A stretch of DNA of 64,000 bases from an uncultured Coprococcus sp. (lineage in GTDB: Bacteria; Bacillota; Clostridia; Lachnospirales; Lachnospiraceae). Of this stretch, positions 37,435-46,935 are shown piece by piece. The stretch is from assembly GCA_934277375.1 (NCBI GenBank), contig CAKQTZ010000013.1, positions 1 through 64,000 of the forward strand. Direction: 5' to 3'. The stretch's first letter is position 1. Each line of letters begins with the position of its first letter. The notes below the pieces were generated by a model. The model did not search any database and was not told the origin of the DNA. It was given only the letters and a program-made list of their open reading frames with translations. Made by a program: the position numbers and the translations under genes.

Positions 37435-39471
37435 TTATTCTGAAGCCGTGTCCTTATCTCCCGCTCCTGTCCTGGCAGCTGTCTTCTTCTGGGCACCCGC
37501 TCCCTTTGTATAGAATACCTTCGTTTTATCGAACACTCCGGTTATTCCATTCTGGTTCTGTATCTGCTTCACAAGATTTGTGTATTTTGTGACAAATGTG
37601 GTCATCTTGTCCGTGTATTCCTGCTTGGATATCTGACCTTCAGCCACTCCCTCAAGCCCCTTTTCCCAGCTTGCTGTCAGGTCTGCTCTCAGCAGACCAT
37701 TGATGGAATAATACACTATATCGTATATTATCTCTCCAAGAAATGTCGGAGTCACTATCTGAGTCTTCTTGTTCAGTGATATATATTTGTTCTTCTCCAG
37801 CTTGGTGATGATTCCGTCTCTTGTCGCACTGGTTCCGATACCGGCACCCTTGATCTGCTCTCTGAGCGCCTCATCCTCAATGAACTGTCCGGCATTCTCC
37901 ATGGTCAGGATCAGCGATCCGGAGTTATATCTCTTAGGTGGGGATGTCTCACCTTCCTTTATGTCGATTCCCTGGACACTCAGCTTGTCGCCCTTCTTTA
38001 TCTTTGCAAGTCTTGCTATAAATTCGGGACTGTACTTCACATCATCCTTCTTCTTGGAAAAGCTGTTGGCAGCCACCTTGAGATAACCGTCATTTATCAG
38101 ATATTTGAAATTGGCAAAAAGCTTTTCTCCGTTCTTGGAGAGTGTCATTGCAACCTTCTGGTACTCCGCTGCAGGATAGAATATGCTGAGAAATCTCCTG
38201 CATATGATCTCATATACCTTGAGAGCTGTAGGCGCAAGACTTCTCAGTGCTCCAAAGCCCTGTCCAGTAGGTATGATAGCGTAATGGTCGGTGATCTGCT
38301 TGTCGTTCACGTATTTTGTCTTTGCGATTCCTTTATACGTGCCACTCTCCATGGCTCCCTGTGCAAATTCTGCCACAGGCTGGAAATTCTTAAGTCCCGA
38401 TATGTTCCGTCCTATCTCCTTTGCCACTGCTGTTGACAAAACTCTGGCATCTGTTCTCGGATAGGTTACCAGCTTCTTCTCGTAGAGCTCCTGAACTATC
38501 TTGAGGGTGTCAGAAGGACTGATCTTGAAAAGAGATGAACAGTCATTCTGAAGCTCAGCCAGATTGTACAGCATCGGAGGCTGTTTCTTCTCTTTCTTGC
38601 GCTCCACAGCCTGGGCCACTGCCTCGGGCTCTCCGGCCTTCAGCTCCGCCAGAAGCTGCTCCGCTGCGGGTCTCTCCTTAAATCCATTCTCCTTATACAA
38701 AAGCGGCGACTCAAAATACTTTGTGCCCTTCACTGCCTTCCACTCTGCGTCAAATGTCTGTCCTTCCTCTCCTACATTCGCAACGAGTCTGTAGAACGGA
38801 GTCTTGACAAACTCCCTGATCTCACGCTCTCTCTTCACTATGATCCCGAGGACACAGGTCATGACACGGCCCACGGCTATGACACATCTGTCCATGCCGA
38901 GATACCTCTGGACGACATTTGAAAATTTCAGCGACAGCGCCCTTGAAAAGTTGATACCCATAAGGTAGTCCTCCTGGGCTCTAAGGTATGCTGCATCGCT
39001 GAGACTGTCGTACTCTGAGAGTGGCTTCGCCTCACGGATTCCCCTGAGGATCTCCTCCTCCGTCTGTGAATCGATCCACACACGGCGCTTCTCCTTTCCG
39101 GTGACGTGCGCCATGGAATCCACAAGTCTGTATATATATTCTCCCTCTCGTCCTGAATCCGTCGCCACATAGATACAGCCTATGTCATCGCGGGTAAGCA
39201 GTCCCGCAACTATATTGAACTGTTTCTTTGTGTCAGGAAGAACTTCATATTTATATTCAGTTGGAATAAATGGGATGGTTGAAAGGCTCCATTTCTTCAG
39301 ATTTGGGTCGTAGACCTCCGGATAACTCATGGTGATCAGATGTCCGACACACCATGTGACAACCGCCGTGTCCGACTCCAGATAGCCGTTTCCCGCATTG
39401 CCCTTCACACCCAGCACATCGGCAAACTGCCTCGCCACGCTGGGCTTCTCTGCTATATATAAATTCTTCAA
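37435..39471 (-). CDS. topB: DNA topoisomerase III (type IA)
   Basis: This 678-residue type IA topoisomerase changes DNA linking by single-strand passage. The Toprim domain opens LYIAEKPSVARQFADVLG and holds ATDSGREGEYIYRL (metal-binding acidic motif). The catalytic tyrosine is in LVTYPRTDARVL. The C-terminus ends in a Lys/Thr/Ala tail without zinc fingers, as in TopB rather than TopA. The start codon is TTG at 39471, with AGGAG 7 bases upstream. Chromosomal and mobile copies both exist in this group. No conjugation gene is near, so I take this as the resident copy. Confidence 0.92.
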   Translation of the reverse strand: MKNLYIAEKPSVARQFADVLGVKGNAGNGYLESDTAVVTWCVGHLITMSYPEVYDPNLKKWSLSTIPFIPTEYKYEVLPDTKKQFNIVAGLLTRDDIGCIYVATDSGREGEYIYRLVDSMAHVTGKEKRRVWIDSQTEEEILRGIREAKPLSEYDSLSDAAYLRAQEDYLMGINFSRALSLKFSNVVQRYLGMDRCVIAVGRVMTCVLGIIVKREREIREFVKTPFYRLVANVGEEGQTFDAEWKAVKGTKYFESPLLYKENGFKERPAAEQLLAELKAGEPEAVAQAVERKKEKKQPPMLYNLAELQNDCSSLFKISPSDTLKIVQELYEKKLVTYPRTDARVLSTAVAKEIGRNISGLKNFQPVAEFAQGAMESGTYKGIAKTKYVNDKQITDHYAIIPTGQGFGALRSLAPTALKVYEIICRRFLSIFYPAAEYQKVAMTLSKNGEKLFANFKYLINDGYLKVAANSFSKKKDDVKYSPEFIARLAKIKKGDKLSVQGIDIKEGETSPPKRYNSGSLILTMENAGQFIEDEALREQIKGAGIGTSATRDGIITKLEKNKYISLNKKTQIVTPTFLGEIIYDIVYYSINGLLRADLTASWEKGLEGVAEGQISKQEYTDKMTTFVTKYTNLVKQIQNQNGITGVFDKTKVFYTKGAGAQKKTAARTGAGDKDTASE

Positions 39472-39610
39472 ATTATGCTCCTATTCTGACGGTGATTGCA
39501 TGTTCTGTCCACACCGCAATCGCCTGTAATACATCACAACACATCTATTTATAATAGCAGAATTTGTGGAGGGGGGCAAGTGGGGACGGAGGTACCTGTC
39601 CTCACGCATT

Positions 39611-39966
39611 GCGCCTTCGCACTTCTCCACACGCATTGCGCGTTAATCCCGAATTGCTTCGCACTTCGTGCTCCCGCATTGCGCCTTCGCACTTCTCCTC
39701 ACGCATTGCGCGTTAATCCCGAATTGCTTCGCACTTCGTGCTCCCGCAATTGCGCCTTCGCACTTCTCCTCACGCATTGCGCGTTAATCCCGAATTGCTT
39801 CGCACTTCGTGCTCCCGCAATTGCGCCTTCGCACTTCTCCTCACGCATTGCGCGTTAATCCCGAATTGCTTCGCACTTCGTGCTCCCGCATGTGCGCCTT
39901 CGCACTTCTCCTCACGCATTGCGCGTTAATTCCGAATTGCTTCGCACTTCGTGCTCCCGCAATTCT
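39611..39966. repeat. GC-rich 71-bp tandem array, five copies
   Basis: Five head-to-tail units of 70, 71, 71, 71 and about 71 bases begin at 39611, 39681, 39752, 39823 and 39894. Each starts GCGCCTTCGCACTT and ends near CCCGCAATT. Within a unit, AATTGC and GCAATT flank a GCAC-TTC-GTGC hairpin. The copies differ at a few sites, including the last spacer bases. The array is much richer in GC than the genes around it. Open frames run through it in several phases because 71 is not a multiple of three, so it is not coding. It fills most of the gap between topB and glnN. Confidence 0.85.
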
Positions 39967-40016
39967 GCGCGGCATTCACACTCCGGCCTGTCGGCCTTCG
40001 TGTTCATGTCGCGTCA

Positions 40017-40074
40017 TCCCGTCAAATGCGCTACATGCCGCGAGCAAGCTCTCGCATGTGCGCGCTTGACGGGA
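40017..40074. repeat. Long imperfect hairpin beside the 71-bp array
   Basis: TCCCGTCAA (40017-40025) pairs with TTGACGGGA (40066-40074). Inside, GCGC/GCGC, ACATG/CATGT and GCGAG/CTCGC add further pairing. A short T run follows on the plus strand. It is separate from the glnN terminator and from the array. Confidence 0.65.
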
Positions 40075-40085
40075 TTTTAACGCGC

Positions 40086-40123
40086 AAAAAGCACCCCGCC
40101 TGCGACATGCGCAGACAGGATGC
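40086..40123 (-). terminator. Terminator of glnN
   Basis: A 14-bp stem with three G-U pairs (40091-40104 with 40110-40123) is followed on the minus strand by five T residues, 50 bases after the glnN stop. Confidence 0.85.
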
Positions 40124-40176
40124 CTCTAAGCTATTTTATATAGAATTTAGTAGGATTAGCAAACTCAATCTATGTC

Positions 40177-42285
40177 TTACTGCTCGAATAACAGCTGCTC
40201 GTATGTTGGGAATGGCCAAGCTGTCTTTGGAAGTTCCTTCTCAAGCTCATCAGCAGGCTTTCTCACTGTGTCAAATGCTGCAAATACTGTGTTGTGGAAG
40301 TACTTAGCCCAAGCCTCTGTATCTCCCTCGTAATCTGCTGCCTTTGTAACCAGCTCCTCAAGGGCTACTGTAGCGCTCTTGAGCTCTGTGAGCTTCTCTG
40401 AGATAGTGTTCAGAAGTGACACCTGAACTGTAGGATCAATTCCGAGAGCCTTGATCTCAGCTGCACCCTTTGCAAGCTCTGCCTGATATTCCATAACTGC
40501 AGGGATGATCTCCTCATTGGACATCTCTATCATGGTGAGTGCCTCGATGTTGATCTTCTTTGCATAGTTCTCAAGCATTACATCAGCTCTCGCCTCAAGC
40601 TCTGCCTTATCCATAACTCCAAGGTTCTCGAAGATCTTAACGCTCTTGTCTGCTGCAAGATAAGGAACAGCATCAACCATGCACTTGATATTTGGAAGAC
40701 CACGCTTTGCTGCCTCCTCAACCCACTCATCTGAGTAACCATTGCCGTTGAAGATGATTCTCTGATGTGCTGTGAGTTCTCTTCTGATGAGTGCCTTGCA
40801 TGCTGTCTCGAAATCGTCAGCACCCTCAAGCTCGTCTGTCATCTTCTTAATCTGATCTGCAACTATTGTATTTAATACCATCATTGGGAATGCGATGGAC
40901 TGTGTTGAACCAACCATTCTGAACTCGAACTTGTTACCTGTGAATGCAAATGGTGATGTTCTGTTTCTATCTGTGGCATCCATTGTAAATGTAGGAAGTG
41001 TTGATGCACCTGATACATATGTCTTGCCCTTTGGTGACTCTGTAGCCTCACCCTTCTCGATGATCTGCTCAACGATCGACTGGAGCTGCTCTCCAAGGAA
41101 TGCTGAAATGATTGCTGGAGGTGCCTCGTTAGCTCCAAGTCTGTGATCATTTCCTGCTGATGAAGCGGAAAGTCTCAGAAGCTCAGCGTTGTTATCTACT
41201 GCTGCCAGGACTGCTGCCAGGAAGAACTGGAACTGAAGATTTGTCTCAGGATGCTTGCCTGGATCGATGAGGTTCTCGCCCTCGTCTGTTGAGATCGACC
41301 AGTTGTTGTGCTTACCTGAACCATTTACACCGGCAAATGGCTTCTCATGGAGTACACACTCAAGGTCATGCTTTGCAGCGATCTTCTTCATAGTTGCCAT
41401 AACCAGATGGTTCTGATCTGTAGCGATGTTGGTTGTTGAGAAGATTGGAGCAAGCTCATGCTGTGCAGGAGCAACCTCGTTGTGCTGTGTCTTGGCAAGG
41501 ATACCATACTTCCACAGCTCCTCGTTCAGCTCTGTCATGTATGATGCGATCTTATCCTTGATTGCTGCGAAATACTGATCGTCAAGCTCCTGTCCCTTTG
41601 GAGGCATTGCTCCGAAAAGTGTACGTCCGCAGAGCTTAAGATCTGTTCTCTTTGCAAATTTCTTCTTGTCGATCAGGAAGTACTCCTGCTCAGGGCCAAC
41701 TGATGCAGTAACTTTCTTGGCTGTTGTGTTGCCGAACATTGCAAGAGCCTTAAGGGCTTCCTTGCTGATGGCATCCATTGAACGGAGAAGAGGTGTCTTG
41801 TAATCAAGTGACTCTCCTGTGTATGATGTGAATGCTGCCGGGATACAGAGGATGCATGTTCCTTCATCTGTTGTCTTTACAAATGCTGGTGATGTACAAT
41901 CCCATGCTGTATATCCTCTTGCTGCGCATGTCTCACGAAGACCGCCTGAAGGGAATGATGAAGCATCCGGCTCCGACTTGATGAGCTCCTTGCCTGTGAA
42001 CTGGAGGATAACGCCGCCATCACCGACTGTGCTTACGAATGAGTCGTGCTTCTCTGCTGTTGTCTCTGTAAGTGGCTGGAACCAATGTGTATAATGTGTT
42101 GCACCAAGCTCCATTGCCCATTCCTTCATGGCTGCTGCAACTGAATCTGCGATTGATGTATCGAGAGGCTCGCCCTTGTCAATAGTCGCCTTGAGTGACT
42201 TGTAAACTGCCTTTGGAAGTCTCTCTCTCATGACCTGATCTGAGAATACGTGTGAGCCAAATACGGCTGAAATTTTGTTCATCAT
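40177..42285 (-). CDS. glnN: Glutamine synthetase, type III (GlnN)
   Basis: This 702-residue ammonia-assimilating enzyme makes glutamine from glutamate, ammonia and ATP. The length and the segments GPEQEYFLIDK, EVAPAQHELAPIF and FAGVNGSGKHNNWSI identify the type III family, typical of Bacteroidetes and clostridia, rather than the 440-residue GlnA. GGAG precedes the tandem ATG ATG start at 42285. A terminator-like hairpin lies 60 bases upstream of the start, so expression may be attenuated. It is followed by its own terminator and the GC-rich array. Confidence 0.96.
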   Translation of the reverse strand: MMNKISAVFGSHVFSDQVMRERLPKAVYKSLKATIDKGEPLDTSIADSVAAAMKEWAMELGATHYTHWFQPLTETTAEKHDSFVSTVGDGGVILQFTGKELIKSEPDASSFPSGGLRETCAARGYTAWDCTSPAFVKTTDEGTCILCIPAAFTSYTGESLDYKTPLLRSMDAISKEALKALAMFGNTTAKKVTASVGPEQEYFLIDKKKFAKRTDLKLCGRTLFGAMPPKGQELDDQYFAAIKDKIASYMTELNEELWKYGILAKTQHNEVAPAQHELAPIFSTTNIATDQNHLVMATMKKIAAKHDLECVLHEKPFAGVNGSGKHNNWSISTDEGENLIDPGKHPETNLQFQFFLAAVLAAVDNNAELLRLSASSAGNDHRLGANEAPPAIISAFLGEQLQSIVEQIIEKGEATESPKGKTYVSGASTLPTFTMDATDRNRTSPFAFTGNKFEFRMVGSTQSIAFPMMVLNTIVADQIKKMTDELEGADDFETACKALIRRELTAHQRIIFNGNGYSDEWVEEAAKRGLPNIKCMVDAVPYLAADKSVKIFENLGVMDKAELEARADVMLENYAKKINIEALTMIEMSNEEIIPAVMEYQAELAKGAAEIKALGIDPTVQVSLLNTISEKLTELKSATVALEELVTKAADYEGDTEAWAKYFHNTVFAAFDTVRKPADELEKELPKTAWPFPTYEQLLFEQ

Positions 42286-42346
42286 AATTACTACTCCTTT
42301 TCATGATAAATAAATTTGATCAAAAATGAATCCTTAACGTATCCTC

Positions 42347-42387
42347 AAAAAAAAGAGAAAGGTGTCCTCCTTCTTGAGAACACCTTT
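42347..42387 (-). terminator. Terminator or attenuator in the glnN leader
   Basis: A 12-bp stem with one mismatch (42358-42369 with 42376-42387) is followed on the minus strand by eight T residues (42347-42354). It stands between the broken rloB and glnN. AT-rich promoter-like boxes lie just upstream (about 42410-42450), so it could end the rlo transcript or control glnN readthrough. Confidence 0.75.
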
Positions 42388-42464
42388 GTCCATTTCGTAT
42401 CATTTAATTGTTGAATATAAAATACTCTATATTCTTTCAAAAATCAACCCCTAATTTTAAAAAA

Positions 42465-42900
42465 TTATAAATATGGTTTTAAATACTCCACCAGTTCATA
42501 CACCTTTGTTCCCGGTGCTGAATCACTTCCCACATTTATATTATTCAATCTTTTTGCATTATTTATGGCTACATCCATATATGGTCTTAACACCGAATAC
42601 ATATCTGACCTATTCTTCTTGTATTCCCCTTCACCTATATTAACAAGCCACTCCGTCAGCTTAGGCCAATACTCTGACCGATGTATATCTGACTGATAAT
42701 ATCCAAAGTGTAAAAGGAACCACAGTTCTATACATTGATTCGACCAGATTGCATGAAAACATATGTCACTAGTAGTATTCTGTTCCTTCTGTGACAATCA
42801 AATGATACTCCGGTTGCATTTTTACATTTTTACTTCTTCTGCCGCTAACCCAGTCCTTTCCTAAATCGGACTTCTTTAGAGGTTTTAAGCTCAATACCAT
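42465..42900 (-). pseudogene. rloB-like gene with internal deletion and frameshift
   Basis: An ATG at 42900, overlapping the end of the ATPase gene and preceded by GGAGG, opens 43 codons ending at TAG (42769). They include YHLIVTEGTEYY, the start of the RloB Toprim-like domain (usually LIVxEG-T-E--Y). In another frame the sequence continues with SNQCIELWFLLHF, the conserved C-terminal block of RloB, to a stop at 42465. About 80 internal codons that should lie between are missing. The gene is therefore a remnant. The pair with the ATPase resembles the RloA/RloB abortive-infection type modules. Confidence 0.75.
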
Positions 42901-44099
42901 TCACCTCCAAGCATATTCTGTAAATATGGATCCGCACCATACCGACCTTCCATATACTGCTTATCATATGCAGCTGTACTGTTCACATGCCTGTCATCTT
43001 CATCACGTACGTCATACAATGAATAAATTTCACTTTCATGCTTGTCATCAAGCGCAGCAAACCATATCTCATCACGTCTGAACACTGTATTCTTCATTGT
43101 CGTCAAATCATGAGATGTGAATATCAACTGAGCCCCCAGTTTATTATAATCAGGATTCTTGAATAATTTGATTATATATCTAAGTAGTTTAGGATGAAGC
43201 TTTGCATCCAGCTCATCCACTACCACAAGCCGTCCTTCCTGTAACGCCAGCAAAAGAATCGGAAGTGCTGCAAGAAGTTTCTTTGTTCCATCAGATTCGA
43301 CAGCAAATGGTAATTCATAGTATTCCCCATCCACCATTCTTCCTGTATATAACTGGCGCTCCTCTGCATTATATCTATAGTCACATATGTCTATATCGAG
43401 ATCGTTTAAAACTGTGATTATCCTTCTCTTTGTCTTTTCCTCATCCACCAGCAATACACGATTGTCCACCTCTGGTATCGCATAACTTTGAACGATACAT
43501 GACTCAAACCAGGTCATAACTTCAGTTATAACGTCCAGATTATAGTTGATTGCCAAGAATGACAAATACGGCATTCTTGGATTAACCATCTTGTTTATTC
43601 CACTCTTGCTTATGCTTGTTCCAAGTTTTATCTTTTCTCTCTCCCTTTCGAAAACTGTACCTATGCGTTTTCCTCCTATATTACGCCAATATAAACTCTC
43701 AGATATTATTGCCCCATCATGCACAGAAATATAATACCTGTACTCCCTGCCGCTCTGTCTAAAATATATCTGAAACTCAGTTGGTTCAACCTTAGATTCA
43801 TTATCAAACAAAAACGGCACACACGAAACACCATACTGCAATATTATCCGCTGTCTGTTTTTCTCAAGTTCAGCAACAGGCCTCACAACCATAGATATCA
43901 GACATGCAAGCGCCTGAAGCAGATTAGTTTTTCCTCCGCCATTTGGTCCATATATAGCACTTACCGGAAGAAGTGCCACATCGGACTTGTCCGATTTCAA
44001 TAAACTTTCTTCAAACTCAGGAATAGCTGCAGCCTGAAAATCAAATTCAGTTTCAGTTCTGTATGACTTAAAATTTTTAAAAGAAAAAAAGCATAACAT
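42891..44099 (-). CDS. RloA-like AAA ATPase (SMC/ABC-type nucleotide-binding fold)
   Basis: This 402-residue ATPase has the OLD/RloA-type layout: N-terminal FKNFKSYRTETEFDF, Walker A YGPNGGGKTNLL (about 56-65), and a Walker B LVVVDELDAKLHP followed by an FTSHDLTTMKN switch segment. ATPases of this kind pair with RloB in putative phage-defence modules. The ATG at 44099 is chosen because GGGAGGTGA lies about 10 bases upstream; the frame begins further back at a TTG. Its partner rloB is broken, so the system is probably no longer functional. A few lineage-level ATPase roles remain possible. Confidence 0.88.
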   Translation of the reverse strand: MLCFFSFKNFKSYRTETEFDFQAAAIPEFEESLLKSDKSDVALLPVSAIYGPNGGGKTNLLQALACLISMVVRPVAELEKNRQRIILQYGVSCVPFLFDNESKVEPTEFQIYFRQSGREYRYYISVHDGAIISESLYWRNIGGKRIGTVFEREREKIKLGTSISKSGINKMVNPRMPYLSFLAINYNLDVITEVMTWFESCIVQSYAIPEVDNRVLLVDEEKTKRRIITVLNDLDIDICDYRYNAEERQLYTGRMVDGEYYELPFAVESDGTKKLLAALPILLLALQEGRLVVVDELDAKLHPKLLRYIIKLFKNPDYNKLGAQLIFTSHDLTTMKNTVFRRDEIWFAALDDKHESEIYSLYDVRDEDDRHVNSTAAYDKQYMEGRYGADPYLQNMLGGEWY

Positions 44100-44255
44100 G
44101 GACTTCTCACCTCCCAATTATATAATATATTTTATTATATAATACGTCAGTTTTCAAGTTTTATTCCATGTTATGCAAATTTATTTTGTATTATTCGTTT
44201 TATAATCTCGTTATATGTATTATATTCCTAATTCATACAAATAACACATACTATA

Positions 44256-44975
44256 TCAGATATAAATTACACTGTCCTCATCCACGCAATAACACGCCAG
44301 CTTTCCGCCCCTGTTTCTCTCTCCATTTCCACAGTCGATATCCATATAGTACGGTGTCACGTAAACGTCGTAGGAATGATCTTCATTGAGTCTGTTCGTC
44401 GTCACATGTCCGCAGAACACATACCTGTCAAATGCCCTCTTGTCCGCAAATGGAACATTGTGGATATCCGGCGATATGAGGAATCTGTATTCATCTCTTC
44501 TCACGGCATTCGTTATAGACTCGGCAATATTGATCGTCCTATCAGCATTTCTGACATACGAGCCACAATGAATTCCCGGATGGGTGACAACACAATCTCC
44601 GTACTTTGGCGAAGGTATCTCTATGTAATACGGTAAATGTGCCAGAAACCCGTGCAGTTTCATCTGATCATCCACATTGAGCTTATTGATATCTCTGACC
44701 GTACCACCACCGCCGAATATGATCCACTGTCTCTCAGACAGGCTTCCCTCCATGTACATCTGGGCAAACAGCTCATGGTTACCCTTTATGAGCTGCATGG
44801 AACCATCCACAAGATAGTCCGACATAAACTCAAGAAGAGGAATTCCCTCATCGTTCCAGTCGAATATGTCACCCATGACTATCATGTGATCCGTGGCTGG
44901 ATCAAAGCTTATCTTATTCAACATTTTCCTGAATGATGTGACATCCCCGTGGATGTCGGATATGAGATATAGCAT
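44256..44975 (-). CDS. Calcineurin-like metallophosphatase
   Basis: This 239-residue cytosolic phosphoesterase begins YLISDIHGDVTSF (metal ligands Asp/His), followed by VMGDIFDWND and IKGNHE, then later His residues (THPGIHCG, VFCGHVTTN). The set fits the Ser/Thr-phosphatase or Ap4A-hydrolase type, and the substrate is unknown. The ATG at 44975 follows AAAGGA by 7 bases. The gene starts about 25 bases after the CinA-like gene and may share its transcript. Confidence 0.88.
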   Translation of the reverse strand: MLYLISDIHGDVTSFRKMLNKISFDPATDHMIVMGDIFDWNDEGIPLLEFMSDYLVDGSMQLIKGNHELFAQMYMEGSLSERQWIIFGGGGTVRDINKLNVDDQMKLHGFLAHLPYYIEIPSPKYGDCVVTHPGIHCGSYVRNADRTINIAESITNAVRRDEYRFLISPDIHNVPFADKRAFDRYVFCGHVTTNRLNEDHSYDVYVTPYYMDIDCGNGERNRGGKLACYCVDEDSVIYI

Positions 44976-45001
44976 TAATTCTTCCTTTGATAACCGTTCT
45001 A

Positions 45002-45526
45002 TCAATCTAGTCTCTTCACAAGCTCCTCATATATATCCTCTGCCACCGCCAGCTTATACGCAAGCCTGGTTGGCTGAGGTGGGAGCTCCACATAATACTC
45101 TTCCACATCGCCATCTATATCTATTGCAAAGTACACCTGTCCCGGAACCGAGGCATCCGGATTTGCCGGATCCACATTGCCCATGGTCCCAGTCACGCCG
45201 ATTCCAATATCCGCACTGTACGCCTTACGGCACGCCTGCGCCATGGCACCTGCTGTCTCCTTTGAATAAACCGTATACTTGTCTATGATCTCCGCCGGAA
45301 CTCCCTGCATGATCTTCGCCTCATTGCAGTAGGTGATAAATGCCCCTTTCAGCACTGCGGAGGAACCTTCCGTGTCGGTGATGAGGGAGGCTATCTGCCC
45401 TGATGTGGCGGATTCCATGGTGGTGATGGTGAGGGATTTTGCGATAAGAGCTTCTGTGAGTTTATGGTAATTGTCTCTGATCTGCTTTTCATCATATTCC
45501 ATCTTATCTGTCGCTGAATTTGTCAT
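45002..45526 (-). CDS. CinA C-terminal domain amidase (PncC-type)
   Basis: The 174-residue protein matches the stand-alone CinA C-terminal domain that deamidates nicotinamide mononucleotide in NAD recycling. Signature segments are TTMESATSGQIASLIT (catalytic Ser), GAFITYCNEAK and GIGVTGTMGNVDPANPD. I prefer the ATG at 45526; earlier in-frame starts to 45574 lack a good ribosome-binding site. The start is therefore uncertain by a few codons. Confidence 0.88.
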   Translation of the reverse strand: MTNSATDKMEYDEKQIRDNYHKLTEALIAKSLTITTMESATSGQIASLITDTEGSSAVLKGAFITYCNEAKIMQGVPAEIIDKYTVYSKETAGAMAQACRKAYSADIGIGVTGTMGNVDPANPDASVPGQVYFAIDIDGDVEEYYVELPPQPTRLAYKLAVAEDIYEELVKRLD

Positions 45527-45597
45527 TCTAAGTACACCTTCTCTATATTTTATTTCCATGCTTTGAGCGATCAATGTTCAATATCTAGGCTTTTGGT

Positions 45598-46728
45598 TTA
45601 TACATTTGTTTTAACATTTTCCCTGTAGCTGCCAGCTTCTGCTGCCGGAAGTCTGAAAAACATTCTAAATCCCAATATCATCACCGGAACCACCTCATTC
45701 ATATGCAGCAAAAGCGTCACTGCCGGCTTGATAAATCCCATTTCTGCCAATATAGCGTATATGATCAGAAATGCCTCTACCATATATATCCCAAGCACAA
45801 ATGCTCCCCTTCTGGCAGATACTTTCATAAGCTTTGTTGCAGACAAAATGACAGCGATTGACAAAATCACAAGCAATATGAACCACAATATACACAAACC
45901 AATTCCAGCCTCATGTTCAATTATCGTAATATTATATCTTGCTCCCCAAATCCTGTCTGGCATACTTCCAGCCTGATCCAGTTCATTCATGATCGACGAA
46001 CCTGAAATCTTATTCTTACTGGTAAATACATCATCACATCCGGCAAATATAAGTACCGCCCCACAAAGCAGTGATAACATGCAAGTCACAATATTCAACC
46101 TGTGCTGAACACCCATGTATACAATAAACATAACCGTTTCTGCACATACAATAGAAAATGTGAGATCATCTTTTGCAGTCACAAGTTTTACACTCACAGC
46201 ATTTGCAAGTTCGATGAGAAACCAGAACAAAACTCCACTCCAACTTTTCTTTACAAGATCGACTCCCTTTACCATAACTACAAAAGCGAGTATCGTTATC
46301 ACCACAGAATATATTTCATCACTTCCCGAGCCAAATAAGCCCCAATGTCCTCCATCATCTAGTCCACTGTCAGTATGTATTGAAAATGTAACACTTGCCC
46401 AGCAGATAACGACATACAGAAGCGTAAGCACAAACAACGTAGCCGCATCTCTAAATTTCTTTTTGTCTGTAAAAAGAGATCCACAGTAACGTATCGCTCC
46501 ATATGTCTTATCGTATATCTTCTCCAGAGGCAATATAAAAAGTATTCCCCCGACAAGAATGCATATGAGGATGTGCGTCAGCCGGCTCACCGCCGTCACC
46601 CCTCCTATATATCCGTCAAAGAAAGAGTTCTCTGTTTTTAACATTATTGTCCACATGACAGCGTAGCAGATTGCTGATACGATGAATGCTGGTATGGCTG
46701 ATTTTATTATTTTGTTGTGTTGTTGCAT
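45598..46728 (-). CDS. Integral membrane protein of unknown function (376 aa)
   Basis: About nine to ten hydrophobic helices span the chain, with charged loops near 85-95 (FTDKKKFRD) and 225-260. I do not recognise a family or motif. A GGAGAGG element stands upstream of the ATG. It lies downstream of the region with palindromes and gene remnants, and upstream of the CinA-like gene in the same direction. Confidence 0.75.
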   Translation of the reverse strand: MQQHNKIIKSAIPAFIVSAICYAVMWTIMLKTENSFFDGYIGGVTAVSRLTHILICILVGGILFILPLEKIYDKTYGAIRYCGSLFTDKKKFRDAATLFVLTLLYVVICWASVTFSIHTDSGLDDGGHWGLFGSGSDEIYSVVITILAFVVMVKGVDLVKKSWSGVLFWFLIELANAVSVKLVTAKDDLTFSIVCAETVMFIVYMGVQHRLNIVTCMLSLLCGAVLIFAGCDDVFTSKNKISGSSIMNELDQAGSMPDRIWGARYNITIIEHEAGIGLCILWFILLVILSIAVILSATKLMKVSARRGAFVLGIYMVEAFLIIYAILAEMGFIKPAVTLLLHMNEVVPVMILGFRMFFRLPAAEAGSYRENVKTNV

Positions 46729-46830
46729 TATCCTGCACCTCTCCTCTTTTATAATGTTTCCTATTTGTTAAACTCCCATATGGCCAACTTGCGATCTTTG
46801 ACATCACAGATATGGGATACTGGGAATAGC

Positions 46831-46886
46831 ATAGTTACTATGCAATAAGGCCACAGTATCAACTGTGACCTTATTATATAGTAACT
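46831..46886. repeat. Long palindromic hairpin without T run
   Basis: AGTTACTAT (46833-46841), AATAAGG and CACAGT pair with ACTGTG, CCTTATT and ATAGTAACT (46878-46886), around a 4-base loop. No T run follows on either strand, so it is more likely an inverted repeat or mobile-element remnant than a terminator. The rest of 46729-47052 holds only the terminator at 46936-47024. Confidence 0.6.
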
Positions 46887-46935
46887 GTTTATGCATAGGA
46901 ATAAAAGGGGTTTTTACCAAATATTATTTTTCATA

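Noticed and set aside
37435..39471. Topoisomerase III as evidence of an integrated conjugative element
   Set aside because: No relaxase, coupling protein, integrase or att-like repeats are found around it.
39600..39970. CRISPR array
   Set aside because: The units are contiguous with no unique spacers, and no cas genes are near.
39600..40080. Overlapping open frames in the 71-bp array (repeated Ala/Leu/Cys-rich peptides)
   Set aside because: The frames change with each unit because 71 is not a multiple of three, no ribosome-binding site is present, and the same peptide appears in several phases. They are by-products of the repeat.
40578..41150. Ser/Gln-rich frames inside glnN
   Set aside because: They are alternative-frame shadows of the glutamine synthetase codons.
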